Part shown: positions 32,991 through 42,176 of the stretch, in pieces
Position numbering within the stretch: position 1 is the stretch's first letter
Layout of the letters: the number at the start of each line of letters is the position of its first letter
DNA from: Caulobacter sp. 602-2
GTDB lineage: Bacteria; Pseudomonadota; Alphaproteobacteria; Caulobacterales; Caulobacteraceae
Reading direction: 5' to 3'
DNA: 64,000 bases
Assembly (NCBI RefSeq): GCF_011043625.1
Contig: NZ_JAAKGT010000011.1
Location: 62,001 to 126,000 of the forward strand
The notes under the pieces: model-generated
What the model was told of the DNA's origin: nothing
Seen by the model: the letters and a program-made list of their open reading frames with translations, nothing else
The model's database searches: none
Translations under genes and position numbers: made by a program

Positions 32991-33859
32991 CCGGCCTCCT
33001 TCAGGGCCAGGGCCTGGCGGTAGAGGTCCTTGCGCGACAGGCCCAGGGCCTTGGCCACCTCGGAGGCGGCCTCGCCCAGGGGCAGGCGGGTCATGGCCTC
33101 GCGCAGGGCGGCCTCGGCGTCGTCGGCGCTGGCGGCCTTCTCCTCGCCGGGACCCACCAGGATGACGATCTCGCCCTTGGGGGCCTCGAAACGGGGATCG
33201 ACGGCCAGCTCGCCCAGCGGGCCGCGCACGCAGGTCTCGTAGAGCTTGGTCAGTTCGCGGCACACCGCCGCCGGGCGCTCGGCGCCGAACACGGCGGCCA
33301 TGTCGGCCAAGGTGTCGTCCACCCGCGAGGCGCCTTCGAAGAAGATCAGGGTGGCGCGGGTCGCGGCGAACTCCTCGAAGAAGGTCTTGCGCGCGCCGGT
33401 CTTGGGCGGCGGGAAGCCGGCGAACAGGAAACGGTCGGTGGGCAGGCCCGCCAGGGTCAGGGCCGCCAGGGCCGCCGAGGCGCCGGGGATGGGAAACACC
33501 GGATGGCCGGCGGCGATGGCCTCGCGGGCCAGGCGATAGCCGGGGTCCGACACCATCGGCGTGCCGGCGTCCGACACCAGGGCCACGCGCTCGCCGGCTT
33601 CCAGCCGTTCGAGGATGGCCGGGATGGCGCGCTCGGCCACGTGCTCGTCGTGGCGCTCCAGCTTGGTGCGGATGGAATAGGCCGACAGCAGCTTGCCCGT
33701 CACCCGGGTGTCCTCGGCCAGCAGCAGGTCGCAGGCGGCCAGCACGTCGAGCGCCCGCAGAGTGATGTCGCGCAGGTTCCCGATCGGCGTGGCGACCAGG
33801 TAGAGGCCGGGCGCGAGGGGGGCGTCGGACAGGACGGGCGGGGGAAGCAAACGGCTCAA
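32987..33859 (-). CDS. rsmI: 16S rRNA (cytidine-1402) 2'-O-methyltransferase RsmI
   Basis: A 290-residue SAM-dependent tetrapyrrole-methylase-fold protein. Hallmarks are LYLVATPIGNLRDITLRALDVLAACDLLLAEDTR, RVALVSDAGTPMVSDPGYRLAREAI, PIPGASAALAALTLAGLPTDRFLFAGF, and the C-terminal helical LGLSRKDLYRQALAL. It modifies C1402 in the ribosomal P site. The start codon is TTG at 33859 without a clear ribosome-binding site, so the exact start is uncertain by several residues. It is first in a coupled unit with yraN. Confidence 0.96.
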   Translation of the reverse strand: MSRLLPPPVLSDAPLAPGLYLVATPIGNLRDITLRALDVLAACDLLLAEDTRVTGKLLSAYSIRTKLERHDEHVAERAIPAILERLEAGERVALVSDAGTPMVSDPGYRLAREAIAAGHPVFPIPGASAALAALTLAGLPTDRFLFAGFPPPKTGARKTFFEEFAATRATLIFFEGASRVDDTLADMAAVFGAERPAAVCRELTKLYETCVRGPLGELAVDPRFEAPKGEIVILVGPGEEKAASADDAEAALREAMTRLPLGEAASEVAKALGLSRKDLYRQALALKEAG

Positions 33860-33914
33860 GCGGCGGTACTTTCCGTTGAGTGGGCCGGGCCAGGGCCCGT
33901 GAAGCGAGACGTTA

Positions 33915-35102
33915 TCAGGTCGCGAGCACGCCTGTCAGCCGGTCGAGAAGCAATCGGCCTTGGCGCGTGGCGCGCAACCGAACCGGGTCATCGACCAGAA
34001 GTCCCGTCTCGACCAGCGATTTCACCTTGGGCGTGTCCGGCGACAGGTCCAGGGCGGCCATCTCGGCGAAGGCGACGCCGTCGTCGATGCGCAGGCCCAA
34101 GAGCAGGCGCTCCTCGGCGGCCTCGACGGGCGTGAGACCCTCGCGCTCGAAGCCGACGCCGTCGCGGGCGACGGCGGCGATGTAGTCGGCGATCTTCGAG
34201 CGGGCGGTGGTGGCGATCTTGCCGCCGATTGGGCCGGTCTCCAGCGTCAGGCGGCCGTGGGCCCCGGGGCCCACGCCCACATAGTCGACGCCGCGCCAGT
34301 AGACGAGGTTGTGGCGCGAGCGGGCGGCCGCGCCCCGGGCGTGGTTGGAAACTTCGTAGGCGTCGAAGCCGGCGGCTTCCAGCACCTCCTGCGTGGTCTC
34401 GAACAACTGGGCGGCCAGATCCTCGTCGGGCGGGACGATCTTGCCGCGGCCGACGGCGCGGTCGAAGGCGGTGCCGGCCTCGATGGTCAGCTGGTAGGGC
34501 GAGACGTGCTCGGGGCCGTAGGCCAGCATTTCCGCCAGCTCCTCGCGCCAGGCCGCGTCGGTCTGGCCGGGGCGGGCGTAGATCAGGTCGACCGACAGGC
34601 GCGGAAAGAGGCGCGCGGCCGTGGCGATGGCGCGGCGGGCCGAGCCGGCATCGTGATTGCGGCCCAGCATCTTCAGCGAGGCGTCGTCCAGCGCCTGGAC
34701 GCCCAGCGACAGCCGCGCCACGCCCGCCTGCGCCAGCGCCTCGAAGCGCCCGGCCTCGCCGTCGGTGGGATTGGCCTCGAGGCTGATCTCCAGGTCGTCG
34801 GCCGCCGACCACAGGGCCTTGGCCGTCTCGATCACCCGGGCGACGGCGGTGGGATCCATCAGCGAGGGCGTGCCGCCGCCGAAGAAGATCGATAGCAGCC
34901 GGCGCTCGCCGGTCAGCGCGCGCTGGGCGGTCATGTCGGCGATGATGGCGTCGGCCAGCGCCGCCTGCTCGTCCGTCCGTCCCCGGTCGCGCACGACGTT
35001 GAAGTCGCAATAGGGGCAGATGCGGGCGCAGTAGGGCCAGTGGACGTAGAGGCCGAGAGGGGGGAGGGGGCTTTCCAATATCCCGCCCCCTAAGCCGCGC
35101 AT
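33915..35102 (-). CDS. hemW: HemW-type radical SAM protein (heme chaperone)
   Basis: A 395-residue protein. The [4Fe-4S]/SAM motif is HWPYCARICPYCDF (Cys25, Cys29, Cys32; CX3CX2C, lacking the extra Cys of true HemN coproporphyrinogen oxidase). LLSIFFGGGTPSLM, LEISLEANPTDGE, RLSLGVQALDD and SVDLIYARPGQT follow as in HemW, which binds heme. The annotated ATG lies inside a palindromic repeat, so the N-terminus may really begin a few codons later, before LYVHWPYC. Confidence 0.93.
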   Translation of the reverse strand: MRGLGGGILESPLPPLGLYVHWPYCARICPYCDFNVVRDRGRTDEQAALADAIIADMTAQRALTGERRLLSIFFGGGTPSLMDPTAVARVIETAKALWSAADDLEISLEANPTDGEAGRFEALAQAGVARLSLGVQALDDASLKMLGRNHDAGSARRAIATAARLFPRLSVDLIYARPGQTDAAWREELAEMLAYGPEHVSPYQLTIEAGTAFDRAVGRGKIVPPDEDLAAQLFETTQEVLEAAGFDAYEVSNHARGAAARSRHNLVYWRGVDYVGVGPGAHGRLTLETGPIGGKIATTARSKIADYIAAVARDGVGFEREGLTPVEAAEERLLLGLRIDDGVAFAEMAALDLSPDTPKVKSLVETGLLVDDPVRLRATRQGRLLLDRLTGVLAT

Positions 35103-35210
35103 CCCCGCGAAGGCGGGGACCCGAGCTGAGATGCCGAATGGATCAAGGCGGTGAAGCTTCCGCGCCGCACGCTTTCCTGGACGCCGGCTTGGATCCCAGC
35201 CTTCGCGGGG
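35103..35210. repeat. Palindromic repeat, family R2 (CCCCGCGAAGGCGGGG type), copy a
   Basis: CCCCGCGAAGGCGGGGACCCGAGC faces GGCTTGGATCCCAGCCTTCGCGGGG about 70 bp further on. The same unit occurs at 45001-45092. It separates rdgB from hemW and reaches the hemW start codon. Confidence 0.85.
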
Positions 35211-35240
35211 ACAGGCGGATTGAAAGGCGGAAGGCCGGGC

Positions 35241-35846
35241 TTATTCAAACAGCGCCGCCTTCAGCTTCTCGAAGGCCACGGCGCGGTGGCTCATGGCGTC
35301 CTTCTGGGCCGGCTCCATCTCGCCGAAGGTCTGGTCGTAGCCGTTGGGCACGAAGATCGGGTCGTAGCCGAAGCCCTTGTCGCCGCGCGCCGGGAACACC
35401 AGGGTCCCGTGCACCTCGCCCTGCACCACCACGGCGGGGCCGCCGTTCGGCCAGGCGACGGCCAGCGCGCAGGTGAACCAGGCCGACAGGTCTTCCGAAC
35501 CGGTCTCCTCGATGCGCTCGGCCACCTTGTCCATGGCCATGGCGAAGTCCTTGCCCGGGCCGGCCCAGCGGGCCGAATAGATGCCCGGCGCGCCGTCGAG
35601 CGCAGTGACCGACATGCCGGAGTCGTCGGCCAGCGAAACCTCGCCCGACAGGTCGGCGGCGTGGCGCGCCTTCAGCAGGGCGTTGCCGACGAAGGTCGTC
35701 TCGGTCTCGTCCGGCTCGGGCAGGCCCAGGGCGCCGGCGGCCAGCACCTCGAAACGCCCGTCGAGCAGGGCGGCCAGCTCCTTGGCCTTGCCCGGATTGT
35801 GGGTGGCGGCGACGATCTTCTGGCCGTTGATCAGTTTCAGGGTCAT
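35241..35846 (-). CDS. rdgB: XTP/dITP diphosphatase RdgB (HAM1 family)
   Basis: A 201-residue enzyme that hydrolyses dITP, XTP and ITP to monophosphates and keeps non-canonical purines out of DNA. Motifs are IVAATHNPGKAKELAALL near the N-terminus, the ETTFVGNALLKAR helix, the catalytic SLADDSGMSVTALDGAPGIYSARWAG, and the C-terminal GFGYDPIFVPNGYDQTFGEM and SHRAVAFEKL. GGAGG is placed well before the ATG. It lies upstream of hemW, an order common in alphaproteobacteria. Confidence 0.97.
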   Translation of the reverse strand: MTLKLINGQKIVAATHNPGKAKELAALLDGRFEVLAAGALGLPEPDETETTFVGNALLKARHAADLSGEVSLADDSGMSVTALDGAPGIYSARWAGPGKDFAMAMDKVAERIEETGSEDLSAWFTCALAVAWPNGGPAVVVQGEVHGTLVFPARGDKGFGYDPIFVPNGYDQTFGEMEPAQKDAMSHRAVAFEKLKAALFE

Positions 35847-35935
35847 CGGAGCCTCCGGGCGGAAAAACAGGAGGTCGTTAGACCCCCGGCGCGCGCCCGC
35901 CGCAAGGGCGGATCATTGCGAAAGTTTAATATCGT

Positions 35936-35945
35936 TTATCGATAA
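35936..35945. promoter_or_regulatory. AT-rich palindrome between rdgB and the 36.0-kb small gene
   Basis: TTATCGATAA is a perfect 10-bp palindrome embedded in an unusually AT-rich stretch (35920-35950) in the middle of a 180-bp gap between divergent genes. It is a plausible promoter/operator region; no known consensus is matched. Confidence 0.3.
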
Positions 35946-36028
35946 GCAGCATTGTCCGCGGGGCGCGGAGCGGCGATCCTGGCGACGTCGGCGAGGATCG
36001 TCCGACACCCCCTGTCCGGAACCGCCTC

Positions 36029-36145
36029 ATGACGCCGCCCCGCCTGTTCAGCCTCCTGGAATCCTCGGTCGTCCGCCTGGCGACCCTGGCGCTGATCGCG
36101 GGCCTGCCGATCTCGGCCGTGACGTTCCTGGCTCACTCGCTCTAG
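36029..36145 (+). CDS. Candidate 38-residue membrane microprotein
   Basis: ATG to TAG encodes MTPPRLFSLLESSVVR followed by one hydrophobic helix (LATLALIAGLPISAVTFLAHSL). The ribosome-binding site is weak (CCGGAA). The only support is the good hydrophobic profile, the GC-rich third positions and the position ahead of the DUF2975 gene. Confidence 0.4.
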   Translation: MTPPRLFSLLESSVVRLATLALIAGLPISAVTFLAHSL

Positions 36146-36202
36146 ACTTCAATCCGACGGCCGCCCGGGGAGGCGAGTCGTGACTGGCGGGGGACAAAGC
36201 CC

Positions 36203-36733
36203 ATGCGCGCCTTGGGGCCGGGCTCGGTATCGAGCTTCCTGAAGATCATTCTCGACGTCAGCTACTATGCGCTGTGGGTCTGGGTCAGCTTCCTGGCCCT
36301 GGTGACGGTGCTGGTGCTGCTGCTCAGCTTCAATCCCGACCTGCTGACCTCGATGCTGCCGGCCGAGGCGGCGGCGGAACTGCGCAAGTACGGGGCCGGC
36401 GCGCCCGTCGCCCTGGCGGGCTGGGCGCTGATGTCCGGCGGCTGGATGGCCATCGTCGAGCGCCTGCGCAAGATCTTCGCCACCATGATCGTGGGCGATC
36501 CCTTCCACCCCGACAACGTGCGCCGGCTGCGCGTGGTGGGCGCCATTCTGGCCGGGCTGGAGATCGGCCGTTACGCGTTCGCGGCCCTGACCCAGGTGCT
36601 GATGCGCGACGAGCAGGTCGTCGACGGATCCTTCACCCTGAACGCGTGGTTCTCGGTTCTGGTCGTCTTCGTCCTGGCCGAGGTCTTCCGCGAGGGCGCC
36701 CGCCTTCGCCGCGAAGCCGAACTGACCATCTGA
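36203..36733 (+). CDS. DUF2975 membrane protein
   Basis: A 176-residue protein with four membrane segments, including SYYALWVWVSFLALVTVLVLLLSF and the last one FSVLVVFVLAEVFREGARLRREAELTI. The Phe-His-Pro-Asp-Asn motif DPFHPDNVRRLRVVGAILAGLEI is the DUF2975 hallmark. DUF2975 genes are typically paired with a YozG-like Cro/CI regulator, as here at 36770. Function is unknown; control of the regulator by membrane binding has been suggested for similar pairs and is inference here. Confidence 0.88.
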   Translation: MRALGPGSVSSFLKIILDVSYYALWVWVSFLALVTVLVLLLSFNPDLLTSMLPAEAAAELRKYGAGAPVALAGWALMSGGWMAIVERLRKIFATMIVGDPFHPDNVRRLRVVGAILAGLEIGRYAFAALTQVLMRDEQVVDGSFTLNAWFSVLVVFVLAEVFREGARLRREAELTI

Positions 36734-36769
36734 CCGCGTCCCTCCTGATCGCGTAGCCCAGAGTTTTCC

Positions 36770-37006
36770 ATGTCCATTCGCGTCAATCTCGACCGCGTGC
36801 TGCTGGAACGCCGCATGTCGCTGACCGAGCTTTCCGACCGTGTCGGGGTCACCATCGCCAACCTGTCGATCCTGAAGACCGGCAAGGCGAGGGCCATCCG
36901 CTTCTCCACCCTCGACGCCCTGTGCCGGGAACTGGGGTGCCAGCCGGGCGACCTGATGACCTTCGAGCACGGTCCCGGCGACGGCGGCGAAGGCGACGGG
37001 GGCTGA
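36770..37006 (+). CDS. Cro/CI-family (YozG-like) small transcriptional regulator
   Basis: A 78-residue HTH protein: VNLDRVLLERRMSLTELSDRVGVTIANLSILKTGKARAIRFSTLDALCRELGCQPGDLMTFE is a complete HTH_3/HTH_26 domain with the YozG-type NLSILKTGKA recognition helix. A Gly/Asp/Glu tail follows. It lies 36 bp after the DUF2975 gene and is the second half of that common pair. Confidence 0.92.
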   Translation: MSIRVNLDRVLLERRMSLTELSDRVGVTIANLSILKTGKARAIRFSTLDALCRELGCQPGDLMTFEHGPGDGGEGDGG

Positions 37007-37048
37007 CGCCGGGCTTGCGAAGCCGGCGGACGGGCCCACCTGTGGCCC

Positions 37049-37477
37049 ATGCAAATCGTCTGTCCATCGTGCGGGGCGGCCAATCGCCTGCCAGAAGACC
37101 GTGATCCCGCCGCGGCCAAGTGCGGCCGCTGCAAGAGCGCCGTCTTCACCGGCGCGCCGGTCGAGGTCGACGCTGCGGGCCTCGATCGCCATCGCCGCCT
37201 GACCAAGGGCGCGGCCGTGCTGCTCGACGTCTGGGCTCCGTGGTGCGGCCCCTGCCGGGCCATGGCGCCGAACTATGCCGCGGCGGCGACGAAGCTGGAG
37301 CCTCGCGTGCGTCTGCTGAAGCTGAATTCCGAGGCCCATCCCGCGCCCGCCTCGGCCCTGGGCGTCAGCGGCATCCCGGCCCTGATCCTGTTTCGCGACG
37401 GCGCGGTGGTCGCCCGCCAGGCCGGCCTGATGAGCGCGCCGCAGATCATCGACTGGACGAGCCGGGCGCTGGCCTGA
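37049..37477 (+). CDS. trxC: Thioredoxin 2
   Basis: A 142-residue cytoplasmic thioredoxin with an N-terminal zinc ribbon (CPSC at 5-8, CGRC near 25-28) and the active site WAPWCGPCRAMAP (Cys near 66 and 69), then the cis-Pro motif VSGIPALILFRDG. This two-domain layout is specific for TrxC, which is usually linked to oxidative stress and regulates its redox state through the zinc site. The start at MQIVCPSC is fixed by the zinc ribbon. Confidence 0.95.
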   Translation: MQIVCPSCGAANRLPEDRDPAAAKCGRCKSAVFTGAPVEVDAAGLDRHRRLTKGAAVLLDVWAPWCGPCRAMAPNYAAAATKLEPRVRLLKLNSEAHPAPASALGVSGIPALILFRDGAVVARQAGLMSAPQIIDWTSRALA

Positions 37478-37545
37478 CCGGCGAGCTATCGGCCTTCACA
37501 ACCTGCGGCTAAGCTGTCTGCGTCAGGGACGCGGGGGCGGACGGC

Positions 37546-39012
37546 ATGTCGGAAACGATTTCTCGGCGCAAAGCGCCTTCCCGTCGCGAGGCGGTGGGCG
37601 GGATCGCGGCCGGGGCGGCCGTGCTGGCCGCGCCCGCGATCGCCGCGCCGACGTCCGGCCCGATCATCCTCGACGACGTCAGCGGCCTGAACGCCACGCC
37701 GGTGGCCCGCCACCTGCGGCCGCCGGTCGGCGAGGGCCTGGTCGAGACGCTGCGGCGGGAGTTGAAGGCGGCGGCCGCGGAGGGGCGTCCGGTCTGCGTC
37801 GGCGGGGCGCGCCACTCGATGGGCGGCCAGAGCCTGGCGCGGGACGGCGCGGCGATCACCTTCGACCGCGGCGTCTGCAGGCCGGACGCCGACGGCCGGA
37901 CCTACCACGCCGGGGCCGGCGCCCGCTGGCGCGACGTGATCGCGACGCTCGACCCGCTGGATCGCGCGCCCATGGTCACCCAGGCCAACAACGACTTCAC
38001 CCTGGGCGGAGCGTTCAGCGTCAACGTCCACGGCTGGGCCGCGCCGCTGGGGCCGATGGGCTCGACCGTGCGGTCGATCAGGCTGCTGACGGCTGACGGC
38101 CAGCTGGTGCGCTGCTCGCGCGAGGTCGAGCCGGACCTGTTCGCCCTGGCCATGGGCGGTTACGGCCTGCTGGGGATCATCGTCGACCTGGAGGTCGAGA
38201 CGGCGCCCAACGTCCGCCTCAAGCCCAGCTACGAGAAGACAGCGGCGGCCGGGTTCGGGTCGCGCTTCGCCAAGGCTCTGCACGAACCCGGCGTGGTCAT
38301 GGGCTACGGGCGCCTGTCGGTGTCGCGGCGCGATTTCTTCGAAGAGGCGATGATGACGGTGTTCCGGCGGGTGGACGGCGATCCCGAACGCCTGTCGGGC
38401 AAGGGCGATCCGATGGCCGGAGTGGTGCGCGAGCTCTACCGCGCCCAGATCGGTTCGGAGTTCTGGAAGACCCTGCGCTGGCGCGCCGAGACGCGGCTCA
38501 AGCCCAGCCTGGACAACAAGGTCTTCACCCGCAACGCGCTGATCAACTCGTCGGTGGATGAGCTGGCCGGCCGCGACCGCCGCCGCACCGACATCCTGCA
38601 CGAATACTTCCTGCCGCCCGAAGGGCTGGACGGCTTCCTGGCGGCCTGTCGCGGCATCATTCCGAGGTCGGGCCTTGATCTGCTGAACGTGACGCTGCGC
38701 TACGTGGCGGCCGACCGGACCAGCGTCATGGCCTTCGCCCCGACCGACCGGGTGGCGGCGGTGATGTCGTTCTCGCAACCCCTGACGCAGAAGGCCGACG
38801 AGGCGATGAAGCCCGTCACCCAGGCGCTGATCGACGCGGCCCTGGCCAGCGGCGGCTCGTTCTACCTGCCCTACCGCCTGCACGCGCGGCCAGACCAGCT
38901 GGCGCGGGCCTATCCGGGCCTGTCGCGGTTCGTGGCCGAGAAGCGGCGGCTGGATCCCGGCGGGCTGTTTCGCAACACCATGTGGGACCGCTATTTCGCC
39001 GGCGTGGCTTGA
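37546..39012 (+). CDS. Tat-exported FAD-binding (PCMH-type) oxidoreductase
   Basis: A 488-residue protein with a twin-arginine signal peptide (SRREAVGGIAAGAAVLAAPAIAA, residues 12-34). The PCMH FAD domain shows PVCVGGARHSMGGQSLARDGAAITFDRG and NNDFTLGGAFSVNVHGWAAPLGPMGSTVRSIRLLTADG. The C-terminal half resembles the D-arabinono-lactone oxidase/DprE1 type (final LDPGGLFRNTMWDRYF). It probably acts in the periplasm on a sugar lactone or alcohol; the substrate is unknown. Confidence 0.85.
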   Translation: MSETISRRKAPSRREAVGGIAAGAAVLAAPAIAAPTSGPIILDDVSGLNATPVARHLRPPVGEGLVETLRRELKAAAAEGRPVCVGGARHSMGGQSLARDGAAITFDRGVCRPDADGRTYHAGAGARWRDVIATLDPLDRAPMVTQANNDFTLGGAFSVNVHGWAAPLGPMGSTVRSIRLLTADGQLVRCSREVEPDLFALAMGGYGLLGIIVDLEVETAPNVRLKPSYEKTAAAGFGSRFAKALHEPGVVMGYGRLSVSRRDFFEEAMMTVFRRVDGDPERLSGKGDPMAGVVRELYRAQIGSEFWKTLRWRAETRLKPSLDNKVFTRNALINSSVDELAGRDRRRTDILHEYFLPPEGLDGFLAACRGIIPRSGLDLLNVTLRYVAADRTSVMAFAPTDRVAAVMSFSQPLTQKADEAMKPVTQALIDAALASGGSFYLPYRLHARPDQLARAYPGLSRFVAEKRRLDPGGLFRNTMWDRYFAGVA

Positions 39013-39065
39013 CGGCTGGGGCGCAAGGCGGTCTTGCCGCCGTGAGCGAAGCGATGAGGTTTCAG

Positions 39066-39413
39066 ATGATCGAACGTATCGGCAAGGCCAAGCGGTGGAG
39101 CGACGCGGTCGCCTTCAACGGCGTGGTGTTCCTGTCGGGCCACGTTGCCGAGGAGACCCGCGGCCGCTCGGTGCTGGAGCAGACCAAGGAAGTGCTGGCC
39201 CAGATCGACGAGACCTTGGCCGAGGCCGGCTCGAGCAAGGACAAGCTGCTCAGCGCCACCATCTACCTGGCCGACATCGCCGGCTTCGACGAGATGAACC
39301 AGGCCTGGGACGCCTGGGTGGACAGTGAAAATCCGCCGGCCCGCACCACGGTCGAGGCCCGCCTGGCCCGTGCGGACTACGCCGTCGAGGTGACGGTGGT
39401 CGCGGCGCGCTAG
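39066..39413 (+). CDS. RidA-family protein
   Basis: A 115-residue YjgF/RidA-like protein read from the ATG at 39066, which has TGAGG 6 bp upstream; in-frame ATG 39054 and GTG 39042 are less well placed. Motifs are KRWSDAVAFNGVVFLSGHVAEE, SVLEQTKEVLAQIDETLAEAGSSKDKLLSATIYLADI and PARTTVEARLARADYAVEVTVVA. The Arg of the imine-deaminase site (usually in PARTxV) is present. It may hydrolyse reactive enamines/imines and follows the FAD oxidoreductase in the same direction, a functionally sensible pairing. Confidence 0.9.
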   Translation: MIERIGKAKRWSDAVAFNGVVFLSGHVAEETRGRSVLEQTKEVLAQIDETLAEAGSSKDKLLSATIYLADIAGFDEMNQAWDAWVDSENPPARTTVEARLARADYAVEVTVVAAR

Positions 39414-39423
39414 GGAGAAACGG

Positions 39424-39918
39424 ATGCGGGTCTTGAAGCAAGCTCTTGTGGCCGTCCTGGCCGTCGCGGCGGCCGGGTCTTCGCCGGCGCTGGCCTGCAC
39501 CTTGGCGCCGCCGGCCACGCCGGAGGTCAAGCGCCAGCGAACGCTCGATTTCCAGGCCAGCCTGTGGGATCGCTCCGAAGCGGTGTTCTTGGCCTCGGTC
39601 GAGCGACGCGGCCAGGTGACGATCGGGGGCGGCGGCTCGATGACGGGGCAAGAGGCCGTGCTCAGGCCGATCCTGCAGTTGAAGGGGCCGCGCGTGGCCT
39701 CGCCCGTCACTGTGCGCCACACCAGCGTCACTTCGTGCGGGCCGGCGCCGTTCCTGGACGCCCTGCATCCGCAGGCCGAAGGGGTCTTCGTGGTCTACGC
39801 GTCGTCGGCGGCGCCGACGGGCGACGGGATCATCGGGACGCTGGCGCCCAAGGCGGTGATGGAACCGCGCGTCCTGGAGGCCTGGGCGCAGGCCTATGGG
39901 CGCGAGACGTCGCGCTAG
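39424..39918 (+). CDS. Secreted hypothetical protein (164 residues)
   Basis: A Sec signal peptide (MRVLKQALVAVLAVAAAGSSPALA, cleavage before CTLAPP) precedes a domain of about 140 residues with two cysteines: one directly at the mature N-terminus and one in VRHTSVTSCGPAPF. The N-terminal Cys, the internal Cys and the motif DRSEAVFLASVERR...LKGPR recall the NTR/TIMP-like OB fold. That resemblance is weak. GGGAG precedes the ATG. Confidence 0.7.
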   Translation: MRVLKQALVAVLAVAAAGSSPALACTLAPPATPEVKRQRTLDFQASLWDRSEAVFLASVERRGQVTIGGGGSMTGQEAVLRPILQLKGPRVASPVTVRHTSVTSCGPAPFLDALHPQAEGVFVVYASSAAPTGDGIIGTLAPKAVMEPRVLEAWAQAYGRETSR

Positions 39919-40126
39919 GGTCGGTACTCAATTGGCCGAGGGCAATGGGTTATCTGTTTCAACAGCTTATAGCAGTTGTCATCCCGGCCGCAGCGCAGCG
40001 GAGCGCCGGGATCTCCCACAGTTCAGAACCTGCCGACGTGGGAGATCCCGGCTCTACGGATCGCTGACGCGCTCCTCCGGCCGGGAAGACACGTTTCTTT
40101 GCACGCCAATTGAGTCCAGACCCTAG
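39915..40126. repeat. IR-flanked composite repeat unit, about 210 bp
   Basis: The 22-nt ends at 39915-39936 and 40105-40126 are inverted repeats of each other with 19 matches (CTAGGGTC, three mismatches, ACTCAATTGGC). They enclose an R1 palindrome. The left end contains the stop codon of the upstream gene. A MITE-like structure or a long RNA hairpin are both possible. Confidence 0.65.
39978..40090. repeat. Palindromic repeat, family R1, copy b
   Basis: GTCATCCCGGCC...GCCGGGATCTCCCAC faces GTGGGAGATCCCGGC...CGGCCGGGAAGAC; the right end is slightly degenerate. It lies inside the IR-flanked unit 39915-40126. The remaining gap to rph (40127-40232) holds only an inverted repeat, GAGGGCGCCA / TGGCGCCCTC, at 40194-40228. 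Confidence 0.85.
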
Positions 40127-40232
40127 GCCGGATCGATCTTCAGCCAGCCTGATCCACCGAGCTCCCCGCCGTCGCGGGGAAGCCACGGTTTGTGAGGGCG
40201 CCAGGCGGCCACGCCGCGTGGCGCCCTCTTCG

Positions 40233-40949
<717 letters not shown>

Positions 40950-41001
40950 GGGCAAACTCCGGTCTAGTGGGCTCCAGGAGAGCCGAAGGGTCTGGTCGTA
41001 T

Positions 41002-41031
41002 CTGAAGGCGCCGCTTATCCTCCCCCAGGCG
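41002..41031 (+). promoter_or_regulatory. Possible heat-shock (sigma-32-like) promoter of hrcA-grpE
   Basis: TCTGAAG followed about 15 bp later by TCCCCCAG loosely resembles the sigma-32 elements CTTGAA and CCCCATNT, about 60 bp before hrcA. Known regulation of Caulobacter hrcA-grpE by heat shock makes the place plausible, but the match is weak. No CIRCE element (TTAGCACTC-N9-GAGTGCTAA) is visible here. Confidence 0.3.
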
Positions 41032-41087
41032 GGAACCTCCAAGTCCCCGCTCGATTTTTTCGTCTCTCGCTCCTATCTCGAAGGGCC

Positions 41088-42164
41088 ATGACGCAGCTTT
41101 TTCCGGGACCGATCGCTCGGACGCCCGGCCTTACCGAGCTCGACGCCCGCGCCCGCGACATCTTCCGCCGGGTGGTCGAGGGCTATCTGGAGACCGGCGA
41201 GCCGGTCGGGTCGCGCACCCTGTCGAAGGGCGGCGTGCAGCTTTCGCCGGCCTCGATCCGCAACACCATGCAGGACCTGGCGCAGCTGGGCCTGCTGGAT
41301 GCGCCGCACACCAGCGCCGGGCGCATGCCCACGCACGCGGGCCTGCGGATGTTCGTCGACGGCTTTCTGGAGGTCGGCGACGTCGGCGAGGACGAGCGGC
41401 GCGAGATCGAAAGCCGCCTCTACGCCAAGGGCCGCACCTTCGAGGAGGCGCTGAACGAGGCTTCGGCCATCCTGTCGGGCCTGGCCGGCGGGGCCGGCAT
41501 CGTCGTCACGCCGGTGCGCGAGGGCGGGGTCAAGCACGTCGAGTTCGTGGCCCTGGGCGGCGGCCAGACCCTGGCGGTGATGGTCTTCGAGGACGGCACG
41601 GTCGAGAACCGGCTGATGCGCGGCGGGGCGGGGCTGACCCCCTCGGCCTTCCAGGAGGCCTCGAACTTCCTCAACGCCCGCCTGCGCGGCCGCACCCTGA
41701 CCGAGGCCAAGGACGAGATCCGGGCCGAACTTGAAACCGCTCGCCGCCAGCTGGACGAGACCGCCGCGCGCCTCGTGGAGGACGGCCTGGCCGCCTGGGG
41801 CGGCGGGGAGGGGGCAGAGCGGGCGCTGATCGTGCGCGGCCGCGCCAACCTGCTGGCCGACACGGGCGCTCGCGAGGACCTGGAGCGCGTGCGCCAGCTG
41901 TTCGACGACCTGGAGCAGAAGGGCCAGCTGATCGGCCTGCTGGACGACGTGCGCGACGCCGAGGGCGTGCGGATCTTCATCGGGGCCGAGACGCGACTCT
42001 TTTCGCTTTCGGGTTCCTCCGTGATCGCGGCGCCCTATATGACGGGGCGACAGAAGGTGCTGGGCGCGATCGGCGTGATCGGCCCCACGCGTTTGAACTA
42101 TGCCCGGGTGATCCCGCTGGTGGACTATACCGCCCGCGTGCTCGGCCGGATGATCGATGGATGA
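41088..42164 (+). CDS. hrcA: HrcA heat-inducible transcription repressor
   Basis: A 358-residue repressor of CIRCE-controlled chaperone genes such as groESL. The N-terminal winged helix is [75 protein letters not shown], the family signature. The C-terminal GAF-like domain ends in [29 protein letters not shown]. It is followed 12 bp later by grpE in one operon. Confidence 0.97.
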   Translation: MTQLFPGPIARTPGLTELDARARDIFRRVVEGYLETGEPVGSRTLSKGGVQLSPASIRNTMQDLAQLGLLDAPHTSAGRMPTHAGLRMFVDGFLEVGDVGEDERREIESRLYAKGRTFEEALNEASAILSGLAGGAGIVVTPVREGGVKHVEFVALGGGQTLAVMVFEDGTVENRLMRGGAGLTPSAFQEASNFLNARLRGRTLTEAKDEIRAELETARRQLDETAARLVEDGLAAWGGGEGAERALIVRGRANLLADTGAREDLERVRQLFDDLEQKGQLIGLLDDVRDAEGVRIFIGAETRLFSLSGSSVIAAPYMTGRQKVLGAIGVIGPTRLNYARVIPLVDYTARVLGRMIDG

Positions 42165-42176
42165 GGACTGTTTGAA

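Noticed and set aside
40950-41087. CIRCE element in front of hrcA
   Set aside because: The TTAGCACTC-N9-GAGTGCTAA sequence is absent; only a weak heat-shock promoter candidate is seen.
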